Of a stretch of 26,680 nt of DNA, positions 14,991 to 21,894 are shown in pieces; the stretch's first letter is position 1, and each line of letters starts with the position of its first letter. The stretch is from Clostridia bacterium (GTDB lineage: Bacteria > UBA6262 > WVXT01). The stretch spans positions 1 to 26,680 of the forward strand of contig DAOVHK010000003.1 in the NCBI GenBank assembly GCA_030671905.1, written 5' to 3'. The notes below the pieces were generated by a model. It did no database searches, had not been told where the DNA came from, and saw only the letters and a list, made by a program, of their open reading frames with translations. Position numbers and translations under genes: made by a program.

Positions 14991-15805
14991 AGCCAAATAT
15001 CCGGAACATCTTTTATCAAATCGTATTTGAAAACTGGACCGTCTTTACAAACATAATATTTACCTAATGCACAGTGTCCACATTTGCCCAGACCGCAAGA
15101 CATATTCTTTTCCATAGAAAGGTAGATATTTTCGGGTTTATATCCTAAATCCAACAGCTTTAGCGTGCCGAATTTCATCATAATCGGAGGTCCACAAACC
15201 ACAGCCACAGAATTTCTTAAATCCATCTTGACTTTGTCCAGAAGGACAGTCACCAGTCCCTCGGTTTCTTCCCACCCAGGAGCCGCTTTATCCACACTTC
15301 TTAAGATTTCCAATTTCCTTTTTTTCTTCCATTCAGGAAAGGCATCTTTATAAACTATATCTTCAGGAGTCTTCGCTCCATAACAGAGAACTATCCGTCT
15401 GAACTTATCTACATTTTTAAGGAGAGTAAGAAGTAAAGACCTCAGGGGTGCCATACCTACTCCTCCGCCAAGAACCAGAACTTCCTTATTATAAAAATCA
15501 TCGAAAGGATATCCCTGCCCATAGGAACCCCGAATGCCTATAATTTCTCCTTCCCTCATCTCATGCAATTTGCCAGTTAGAAGTCCAACCTTCATGATGG
15601 TTATCTCTATTTTTTCAGTCTGGTAGGGAGAAGAGGAGGGAGTAAAGGGTGCCTCGCCAATACCAGGTATAGTTAGTTGAACAAATTGGCCGGTTTCGAA
15701 TTTGATTTTTCGGCTGGGCTTCAACACGAATGTCTTTATGTTAGAAGTCTCGTCAATAATCTTCTCAATCTTAGCTTCAACTGGTAAATAAGGATTCTCC
15801 GCCAT
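14987..15805 (-). CDS. Sulfhydrogenase gamma (HydG)/AsrB-like FAD- and NAD(P)-binding reductase subunit
   Basis: A 272-residue protein of the ferredoxin-NADP reductase family. It has an FAD domain with EAPFTPSSSP (about residues 51-60), a nucleotide-binding GGGVGMAPLRSLL (about 113-125) and a C-terminal [2Fe-2S] motif CGLGKCGHCALGKYYVC (Cys237, 242, 245, 253). These are features of the gamma subunit of archaeal sulfhydrogenases and of anaerobic sulfite reductase B. It should exchange electrons with NADH or NADPH. The ATG directly follows the stop of the beta-like gene. NADH is favoured by the Rex operator in front of the operon, but the specificity is not provable from sequence by eye. Confidence 0.92.
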   Translation of the reverse strand: MAENPYLPVEAKIEKIIDETSNIKTFVLKPSRKIKFETGQFVQLTIPGIGEAPFTPSSSPYQTEKIEITIMKVGLLTGKLHEMREGEIIGIRGSYGQGYPFDDFYNKEVLVLGGGVGMAPLRSLLLTLLKNVDKFRRIVLCYGAKTPEDIVYKDAFPEWKKKRKLEILRSVDKAAPGWEETEGLVTVLLDKVKMDLRNSVAVVCGPPIMMKFGTLKLLDLGYKPENIYLSMEKNMSCGLGKCGHCALGKYYVCKDGPVFKYDLIKDVPDIWL

Positions 15806-16819
15806 TCACTTTTCCTCTTTTTCACTTAATTTCTTTATCACTTCTCTTTTATCTATTTTTCCCTGGCAGGCTTCCACACAGCGACCACAACCGGTACAGG
15901 CTACAATTCCAAAATTTTCTGGCCTGTACTCATACTTGCACAAATATCTATTCCTCAGCCTTTCATATAATTTTGCTCGGGGATTGACATCCGCAGCGAC
16001 CCGGGCAAAGCCGGTATGCTGACAAGAATCCCAAAACTTAACTTTGGGAAATTTACCCCCATTTTCTGTATCCACAAGGAGAAAACAGTAACAGGAAGGG
16101 CAGATGTTAGTGCAGGCTCCACATTCCACGCAGGTTTTGGTTACTTCTTCCCACACAGGCGAAGCATACTCATCTTTTACAATAGCGGAGAAGGGTCTTT
16201 TGGTCTCAAATTCCCTGTTTACCTCTACTACTCTCTTCTTCGCCTCTTTTCTCTTGTTCTCTTTTTCCTCTATTAAATCCGAAGTTGCTTCTTTCAAATC
16301 TTCTCTTATAGAAGCGATAAAGCTCTCCCCTTTGGGGGAACCCACTTCCAGCAAGAACCCGTTATCTATGGGAGAGACATTGAGATCAAAGTCTTTTTCT
16401 GGAAAAGGATTATTGTCCAGCAAGGTACAAAAACACGTATCCTTTGGTTGGTAACAATCTGAGGAAATAATAAGGGTATTCTCTCTTCTCTCTCTATAAA
16501 AAGGGTCTACAAAGTCCCCTTCCAGAAAAATCTTATCTAAAATTTGAAGCGCCTTAAGGTCACAATTTTTAACTCCCAAAACTATCGTCTTCTCTGGCTG
16601 GGAAGTAACCACTGTCACCTTTTCCTGAGGTAAAGAGAAGAATGTCTTGAAAGGTTGAACTGCTCGATAAGTGCCATAAATGGTTTGGGCAACATTTTCT
16701 GGAGCCAAGAGCTGATAGGCCAGCTCATTAGCAATCTCTTGGGGAGCGTAAATACGATAAGTTTTTGAAATCTGGCCCAGAAATTTTCCCCAATCCGTTC
16801 TATTTATATAGAATTTCAT
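15806..16819 (-). CDS. Sulfhydrogenase beta (HydB)/AsrA-like iron-sulfur subunit
   Basis: A 337-residue soluble protein. The N-terminal half carries the family stretch VLGVKNCDLKALQILDKIF (about residues 80-98); the C-terminal half has two [4Fe-4S] sites, Cys230/233/236/240 (CVECGACTNIC) and Cys308/311/314/318 (CTGCGRCVEAC). It pairs with the gamma-like subunit next to it. A lysine- and glutamate-rich linker lies near residues 180-205. It is the first gene of the hydrogenase operon, with a Rex operator about 20 bases before its ATG and only a weak ribosome site. Confidence 0.91.
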   Translation of the reverse strand: MKFYINRTDWGKFLGQISKTYRIYAPQEIANELAYQLLAPENVAQTIYGTYRAVQPFKTFFSLPQEKVTVVTSQPEKTIVLGVKNCDLKALQILDKIFLEGDFVDPFYRERRENTLIISSDCYQPKDTCFCTLLDNNPFPEKDFDLNVSPIDNGFLLEVGSPKGESFIASIREDLKEATSDLIEEKENKRKEAKKRVVEVNREFETKRPFSAIVKDEYASPVWEEVTKTCVECGACTNICPSCYCFLLVDTENGGKFPKVKFWDSCQHTGFARVAADVNPRAKLYERLRNRYLCKYEYRPENFGIVACTGCGRCVEACQGKIDKREVIKKLSEKEEK

Positions 16820-16837
16820 AACTGGTAGCTCTAAAAC

Positions 16838-16857
16838 TTTGTGAACTTTTTCACAAA
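16838..16857. promoter_or_regulatory. Rex operator upstream of the hydrogenase operon
   Basis: TTTGTGAA-CTTT-TTCACAAA is a perfect 8+8 inverted repeat matching the Rex consensus TTGTGAA-N4-TTCACAA. It lies between the promoter at 16900-16929 and the first gene, about 36-55 bases downstream of the expected transcription start, so repression would act as a block to elongation or on a closer undetected start. rex itself ends 87 bases upstream. Confidence 0.88.
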
Positions 16858-16899
16858 CTAAGCTAAAAAAATTTAAAACCTAACTATTTTGAAGTTTGG

Positions 16900-16929
16900 A
16901 TTATACAAAATGAATCAAGCAAGTGTCAA
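16900..16929 (-). promoter_or_regulatory. Consensus sigma70-type promoter of the hydrogenase operon
   Basis: On the minus strand TTGACA (16924-16929), 18 bases, TATAAT (16900-16905): both hexamers are perfect. It begins 16 bases after the rex stop codon, in the 125-base gap 16820-16944, and reads toward the HydB-like gene. Confidence 0.82.
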
Positions 16930-16944
16930 GCAAATATTTAAAAT

Positions 16945-17562
16945 TTATTTGGTCAAGAAACAGCTCAAGCTCTGTAGTTCTGTAGACAAGTCTATATTCC
17001 TTAACTTCAACCCTTCTGGTACAGCCAATTTATAAGGAGCAAAGTTTAAGATTGCTTTTACCCCTGAACGCATTAAAATGTCAGCAGCCTGCTGGGCGGA
17101 AAAATACGGCACAGCAATGATGGCAATTTTTATCTTTTTCTCCTTTATTACTTTTGGCATCTGTTTTATATCCCGAATCTCTACTCCCAGCCAGGTCTTT
17201 CCTATCTTTGTTGGTGAGTTGTCAAAGATGACTGAAATTTTGAATCCATGTTGGCGGAATCCAGGATAGGCAGAGAGTGCCCTACCCAAATTTCCTGCTC
17301 CTACCAATGCCACCTGCCACTTCCTATCCAATCCCAAGGTCTTGTCCAGTCCCTGGAAAAGCTTCTTTACATTGTACCCCTTTCCTCTCTCACCAAATTG
17401 CCCTACATAGGAAAGGTCTCGGCGTATCTGAGAAGGCTTAAAATGCATCTTCCTTCCCAACTTCTCAGAAGTCACCAAAGGTTTCCCTTTCTTAAGCAGG
17501 GACTTTACATAACGGCGATAAATGCTTAAACGATTGACTGTTATTTCAGGTAGCTTCTCCAT
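16945..17562 (-). CDS. rex: Rex, NADH/NAD+-sensing transcriptional repressor
   Basis: A 205-residue cytoplasmic repressor. The N-terminal winged helix (about residues 1-75) has the family stretch SEKLGRKMHFKPSQIRRDLSYVGQFGERGKGYNV, and the Rossmann domain has VALVGAGNLGRAL (about 84-96) and AIIAVPYFSAQQAADIL. NADH binding releases Rex from DNA. Its ATG lies inside the end of fdhD (17-base overlap), so rex is made as part of the formate dehydrogenase operon, while the operator stands right after it before the hydrogenase operon. The length is normal for the family. Confidence 0.96.
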   Translation of the reverse strand: MEKLPEITVNRLSIYRRYVKSLLKKGKPLVTSEKLGRKMHFKPSQIRRDLSYVGQFGERGKGYNVKKLFQGLDKTLGLDRKWQVALVGAGNLGRALSAYPGFRQHGFKISVIFDNSPTKIGKTWLGVEIRDIKQMPKVIKEKKIKIAIIAVPYFSAQQAADILMRSGVKAILNFAPYKLAVPEGLKLRNIDLSTELQSLSCFLTK

Positions 17563-18346
17563 TCTCTCTAAATATTACCCTTTCTGGATGAGAATATATA
17601 TTCATTCGCTCACCTCGACAGAAACCTATCAAGGTTATCCCTGACTTTTTGGAAAGCGCAACCGAGAGGTCAGTAGGTGCCCCGCGTGATATCAAGAAAG
17701 TAGCATTCATTCTCCTTGCCTTAATAACCATTTCTGTAGAGACCCTTCCTGTAGTTAGAATTATGGAATCCTCTGTTCCAATCCCTTCCATAACACACTT
17801 TCCGGCAACTTTATCCAGAGCATTATGTCTACCAATATCTTCCATGAAAATAATAATTCCACCTTCATTAGCCAGGGCACACGAGTGAACCCCTCCTGTG
17901 GTGAGATACAATTGAGACCTCTTGTAAAATTCTCTAATCAACTGACTTATCCGATAAGAGGAGAGAGAAATCCCTCTAATTGAAATCTCCTTCTCCCCTT
18001 GTTCCTCAGAAGGAAAGAGAAACGCCCCCTGGCCACATCCAGAAGTTATGACTCTCTCAACAGGTTCTTGAGTTCTATTTTCCACACTTCCTTCTACTAT
18101 TACTCTTCCTCTCTCAGTATCTTCTGAGATCCACTTTATCTCCTCAAAATGGGAGAGAACCCCCTCAGAGAAGAGAAACCCTATAGCCAGCTCCATAAGT
18201 TCCACCGGAGTACAGAGAAGGGTAACTATCTTTCTCCCATTATAGAATATGGTAATGGAAGCTTCCCTCACCAAAACATCTTCTACATGTTTCTTTCTAT
18301 CTTTGTAACTCCGTAATATTGGCAACCTGTGAATATTCCCTTCCAT
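17546..18346 (-). CDS. fdhD: FdhD, formate dehydrogenase accessory sulfurtransferase
   Basis: FdhD passes sulfur to the molybdenum cofactor before it is inserted into formate dehydrogenase. The 266-residue protein shows ITSGCGQGAFLF with the single sulfur-carrying Cys, TGGVHSCAL, EDIGRHNALDKVAGK, TTGRVSTEMV and SRGAPTDLSV, all family landmarks. I prefer ATG 18346 (GAGGG about 11 bases before it) over a TTG at 18373; either start overlaps mobA by tens of bases. The second Cys of the E. coli CxxC pair is missing, which is common in the family. Confidence 0.94.
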   Translation of the reverse strand: MEGNIHRLPILRSYKDRKKHVEDVLVREASITIFYNGRKIVTLLCTPVELMELAIGFLFSEGVLSHFEEIKWISEDTERGRVIVEGSVENRTQEPVERVITSGCGQGAFLFPSEEQGEKEISIRGISLSSYRISQLIREFYKRSQLYLTTGGVHSCALANEGGIIIFMEDIGRHNALDKVAGKCVMEGIGTEDSIILTTGRVSTEMVIKARRMNATFLISRGAPTDLSVALSKKSGITLIGFCRGERMNIYSHPERVIFRENGEAT

Positions 18347-18980
18347 ACTGTTGTTTCCCTCTTTTTTTCTCAATCTCTATTGCCTTTTTCCAGTCATCTA
18401 TAGTATTAATATTGAAAAATGAGATGCCCTGGGAATCGAAAATTGCAATCTCTTCCCTTTCCAAATACTCTACCTCAACATAAGGGAAAAAAGAGGCCAT
18501 TTTCTTCTCCCCTTCTCTCAACACTTTTTCTATACTGTGTAAGCACCTTGACGAATAGAATGCGTGTAATGGCTCCAAAAATTTTCCCGTGCGAGGAATC
18601 AATATATCGGCTTGAGAAATTCTCCTGGCCATATAGGATATCAGTTCTCTCTGAAGAAAGGGCATATCACACCCTACCAGAAAGTTAAACTTCGCCGGAG
18701 AACGAAGAAGACCACTATATAGGCCACGCAGTGGACATTTTGGTCCAACCACATCTCTGACCAATTTCACAGAATCTCCAAAACCATACATCAGTTTTCC
18801 TAAATAATCTAATTTATCTTCATCAACAACTATCAGAATATCCTTAAACAGAGAAAGAAGCGATAGCGTAATTCTTCTGATTAGAATCTCTTCTCCCACT
18901 AAAAGGTTAGACTTTAAGTGAGGAAGCCTTAAGTTTTCTCCTCCTGCCAATATTATCGCTGCAAAATCAGTCTTTCTCAT
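18297..18980 (-). CDS. mobA: MobA-like molybdenum cofactor guanylyltransferase
   Basis: This enzyme attaches GMP to molybdopterin, making the dinucleotide cofactor of formate dehydrogenase. The 227-residue protein has AAIILAGGENLRLPHLKSN (about residues 7-25), a loose version of the LAGGxSxRMGxxK nucleotide-binding loop with its Lys kept, then GPLRGLYSG-like CPLRGLYSGLL and the metal-binding GCDMPFL (about 93-99). Its ATG overlaps the preceding stop (ATGA), AGGT is before it, and its end overlaps fdhD. The degenerate loop leaves some doubt about full activity or substrate. Confidence 0.88.
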   Translation of the reverse strand: MRKTDFAAIILAGGENLRLPHLKSNLLVGEEILIRRITLSLLSLFKDILIVVDEDKLDYLGKLMYGFGDSVKLVRDVVGPKCPLRGLYSGLLRSPAKFNFLVGCDMPFLQRELISYMARRISQADILIPRTGKFLEPLHAFYSSRCLHSIEKVLREGEKKMASFFPYVEVEYLEREEIAIFDSQGISFFNINTIDDWKKAIEIEKKRGKQQYGREYSQVANITELQR

Positions 18981-19186
18981 TTTACCTGAATCTCGCCGGC
19001 AACCTTTGATATATCGACATAGGCAACCAGGCGGGTGAACAAAAAGATTAACGTCGTCCTAAGGCCTTCTCTCCAACCTTGCCTGGTTGCAGCAATGTAA
19101 GGCAATATCACCGGTGAACAGAAAACAAGACATGGACCAAAAGATACGGTGATGCCAATTATAAATAGCTCAACGGTAGTGCTCAT
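18977..19186 (-). CDS. Truncated CcdA/DsbD-TauE-like membrane protein (69 residues)
   Basis: The N-terminus (TVELFIIGITVSFGPCLVFCSPVILPYIAA) matches the first helix of the CcdA-like/sulfite-exporter-like family, with the GPC and FCSP pattern, and LRTTLIFLFTRLVAY starts the second helix. Family members are usually about 220-240 residues; here the protein ends 14 residues after this point (VDISKVAGEIQVK). No other frame continues the domain because mobA begins at once. Both ends have 4-base ATGA overlaps with fdhA and mobA, so the frame is still well placed for translation. I read it as an internally or terminally deleted remnant; a functional minimal protein is the alternative. Confidence 0.7.
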   Translation of the reverse strand: MSTTVELFIIGITVSFGPCLVFCSPVILPYIAATRQGWREGLRTTLIFLFTRLVAYVDISKVAGEIQVK

Positions 19187-21894
19187 CTCTGCGTGTAATC
19201 TGCGCTCCTATCCTCTTCCCCTTCTAATTTCTCTATTCGTACCGCACACACTTTAGTCTCAGGAATTTTAGCCACAGGGTCAAGAGCCGAGTTAGTGAGC
19301 ACATTGGTGGGGCTTTCACTAAAATGGAAACTCATAGAGACCACACCTAGTGGAGAAACATCCGTTACCTTCGCAAAAGCTTCCACTACTCCTCGACGAG
19401 AAATTACCCGAACCCTTTCACCATCACCAATCCCCAAAGCAGCGGCATCCTTTGAATTTATCTCTACCATCTCATGGCTTCTCAATATATTGAGACCCTC
19501 TACCCTTCGTGTCATAGTGGCTGTGTGGAACTGGTAAAGGCTACGTTCGGTGGTGAGAATCAATGGATACTTATCATCCGGAACTTCCGCGGATGGTTTA
19601 TATCCGAGAGGTATGAACTTACCTTTGCCACTTTTCGTGGCAAACGCTTGAGTATGAAGAATTGGTGTCCCAGGGTGTTCTCCTGTAACACAAGGCCATT
19701 GTAAACCCCCATTCTCTAGACGCTCATAAGAGATACCTTTGTAGCTAGGAGTAAGAGAGGCAATCTCCTCCATTATATCCTTAGGGTGTAAGAAATCAAA
19801 GCCCTTACCTCCCAGTCTCTTAGCAATTTGGCATGTGATCCACCAATCTGGTTTTGCCTCTCCAATTGGCTCTATTGTTTTCCGTATTAGCTGAACTCGC
19901 CGCTCAGTGTTCGTGAATGTTCCATCCTTTTCGGCAAAGGTTACTGCAGGCAAGATGACATCAGCTAATCTTGCAGTTTCTGAAAGAAATATATCTTGAA
20001 CTACAAGAAACTCCAGTCTATTGATTGCTTCCTCAACGTGTTTAGCATTTGCCTCGCTAAGAATCGGGTTTTCACCAACTAAGTAGAGCGCTTTAATCTT
20101 CCCCTGATGGATAGCATCAAATATCTCAATGTGTGTCAGCCCCGGTGAATCGTTCAGCCTGCAACCCCATGCATTTTCAAATTTACTTTTTATCATAGGG
20201 TCATTTACTTTCTGATATCCCGGATAGACATTAGGCAGGGCACCCATATCACAGGCGCCTTGAACATTGTTCTGCCCCCGCAACGGGTTAACTCCTGTTG
20301 ATGGTTTGCCGATGTTTCCGGTGAGAAGGGCCAAATTACTAGTTGCTAGTACATTATCAGTGCCGTGAGTATGCTGAGTGATGCCCATGGCGTAGAGAAT
20401 GGTGGCCGGTTTGCAGGTAGCATAGAGTCTGGCTGCTTTAATTATTTTCTCCCGGCTTACCCCCGTAATCTGCTCTGCAAAATCCAAGTTGAAACTCGAA
20501 AGCAAATCCTTGAAGTCCTCGAAATTCTCGCAACGCTTTTCTATAAAGGTCTCATCAAGAAGCCCTTCATCGACAATGACCCGCATCATGCCCATAAGCA
20601 GGGCTACATCGGTCCCGGGTCGATGTTGTAGAAAGATATTAGTAAAACGACATAAATCGATTTTTCTAGGATTGGCTACAATAAGTTTTGCACCGTTTTG
20701 CACTGCTTTCTTTATCTGAAGCCCGATTATGGGGTGAGCAACTGTGGTATTGGTGCCTATGGCTAAGATGCAGGCAGCATCGCTAACCTCATTGATGGAA
20801 TTAGTCATAGCACCGCTGCCAAAGCTTTGAGCTAGACCTGCAACAGTGGGTGCATGGCAAAGCCGGGCACAGTGGTCAATATTATTTGTGCCCACCACCG
20901 CCCTGGTGAACTTCTGGATAAGATAGTTTTCTTCGTTAGTGCACTTAGCAGAAGCAATAGTAGCAAACCCGTCTCCCTTGTAATTAGACAATTTTCTTGT
21001 AACAAGCTCCAATGCCTCCTCCCAGTTAGCTTCAACGAATTCACCATTTCTCTTGATAAGCGGTGCGCTCAACCGTTCAGGGTGGTTGATGAAGTCATAA
21101 CCGAATCGACCCTTGACGCAAAGATTACCCTTGTTGACAGGATTATCAACATCACCTCGCACACTAACGATATTATTCCCCCGTACACCAAGATAAATAC
21201 CGCATCCGCACCCGCAATAAGGGCAGATAGTCTTCACTTCGCGTGACGGTTGCTGGAACTTCTTAGGCGTCAACGCTCCTACCGGACACCTGACAACGCA
21301 TTCCCCACAGGACTCACATCTGGATTCTGCTATGGGTTTATTCCCAAAGGTGCTGATTGTAGTATTATATCCCCGAAATGCGAAGTCGATACTGCTGACT
21401 CCCTGAATCTCTTCACAGGTTCGCACGCAGATACCGCAGAGCACGCATTGATTAGGGTCACGGTCAAAGAAAGGATTTGAGGTGTCAACGGAAACTGTTT
21501 TGGTCGGAGGCCTCAAGCGTTCTAACCGCTCCTTTGTGATTCCAATATGGGCGGCGATTCGCTGAAGTTCGTTCTGATTGTTCTGGGCACAAGTAAGACA
21601 GTCTGCATGATAATTTACGATGAGCAATTCCACAGCAACACGGCGCACTTTATCAATCTCCGGATTCTCTGTCTTAACCATGAGACCTTGTTCAACTGGA
21701 GCCTGACAGGAGATGGTCAATCCCTGCCCCTCGATTTCAACCATACATAATCGGCATACACCGACCGGTTTCAGGTCGGGGTGATAACAGAGATGCGGGA
21801 TGTAAATACCGTTTCTTAGCGCTGCTTCCAACACGGTCATACCTTTATCCACAGTGATCTTCAGACCGTTGATTGTGAGTGTGACTTTATCCAT
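19183..21894 (-). CDS. fdhA: Formate dehydrogenase catalytic subunit, NuoG-type N-terminus (Cys form)
   Basis: This molybdopterin enzyme interconverts formate and CO2. In 903 residues: an N-terminal [2Fe-2S] domain (Cys36, 47, 50, 63), the NuoG-type His-Cys site (His96, Cys99, Cys102), two [4Fe-4S] sites (Cys150-160 and Cys193-203), then the catalytic domain with CPYCGCGCG (about 224-231) and DHCARLCHAPTVAGL, where Cys346 (codon TGC) takes the place of selenocysteine. The His-Cys site lacks its last Cys: residue 108 is Asn. I chose ATG 21894, which overlaps the upstream stop by 8 bases and follows GAGGGAAG. With the NuoF- and NuoE-like neighbours it forms a cytoplasmic NAD(P)-linked, possibly ferredoxin-bifurcating complex. 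Confidence 0.95.
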   Translation of the reverse strand: MDKVTLTINGLKITVDKGMTVLEAALRNGIYIPHLCYHPDLKPVGVCRLCMVEIEGQGLTISCQAPVEQGLMVKTENPEIDKVRRVAVELLIVNYHADCLTCAQNNQNELQRIAAHIGITKERLERLRPPTKTVSVDTSNPFFDRDPNQCVLCGICVRTCEEIQGVSSIDFAFRGYNTTISTFGNKPIAESRCESCGECVVRCPVGALTPKKFQQPSREVKTICPYCGCGCGIYLGVRGNNIVSVRGDVDNPVNKGNLCVKGRFGYDFINHPERLSAPLIKRNGEFVEANWEEALELVTRKLSNYKGDGFATIASAKCTNEENYLIQKFTRAVVGTNNIDHCARLCHAPTVAGLAQSFGSGAMTNSINEVSDAACILAIGTNTTVAHPIIGLQIKKAVQNGAKLIVANPRKIDLCRFTNIFLQHRPGTDVALLMGMMRVIVDEGLLDETFIEKRCENFEDFKDLLSSFNLDFAEQITGVSREKIIKAARLYATCKPATILYAMGITQHTHGTDNVLATSNLALLTGNIGKPSTGVNPLRGQNNVQGACDMGALPNVYPGYQKVNDPMIKSKFENAWGCRLNDSPGLTHIEIFDAIHQGKIKALYLVGENPILSEANAKHVEEAINRLEFLVVQDIFLSETARLADVILPAVTFAEKDGTFTNTERRVQLIRKTIEPIGEAKPDWWITCQIAKRLGGKGFDFLHPKDIMEEIASLTPSYKGISYERLENGGLQWPCVTGEHPGTPILHTQAFATKSGKGKFIPLGYKPSAEVPDDKYPLILTTERSLYQFHTATMTRRVEGLNILRSHEMVEINSKDAAALGIGDGERVRVISRRGVVEAFAKVTDVSPLGVVSMSFHFSESPTNVLTNSALDPVAKIPETKVCAVRIEKLEGEEDRSADYTQR

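Noticed and set aside
18000..18060. FdhD missing the second Cys of the E. coli CxxC pair as a sign of inactivity
   Set aside because: Many FdhD homologues retain only the first Cys of this loop, and all other landmarks are intact.
20850..20870. Possible selenocysteine site in FdhA
   Set aside because: The active-site codon is TGC (Cys346), not TGA, so no Sec insertion element is needed.
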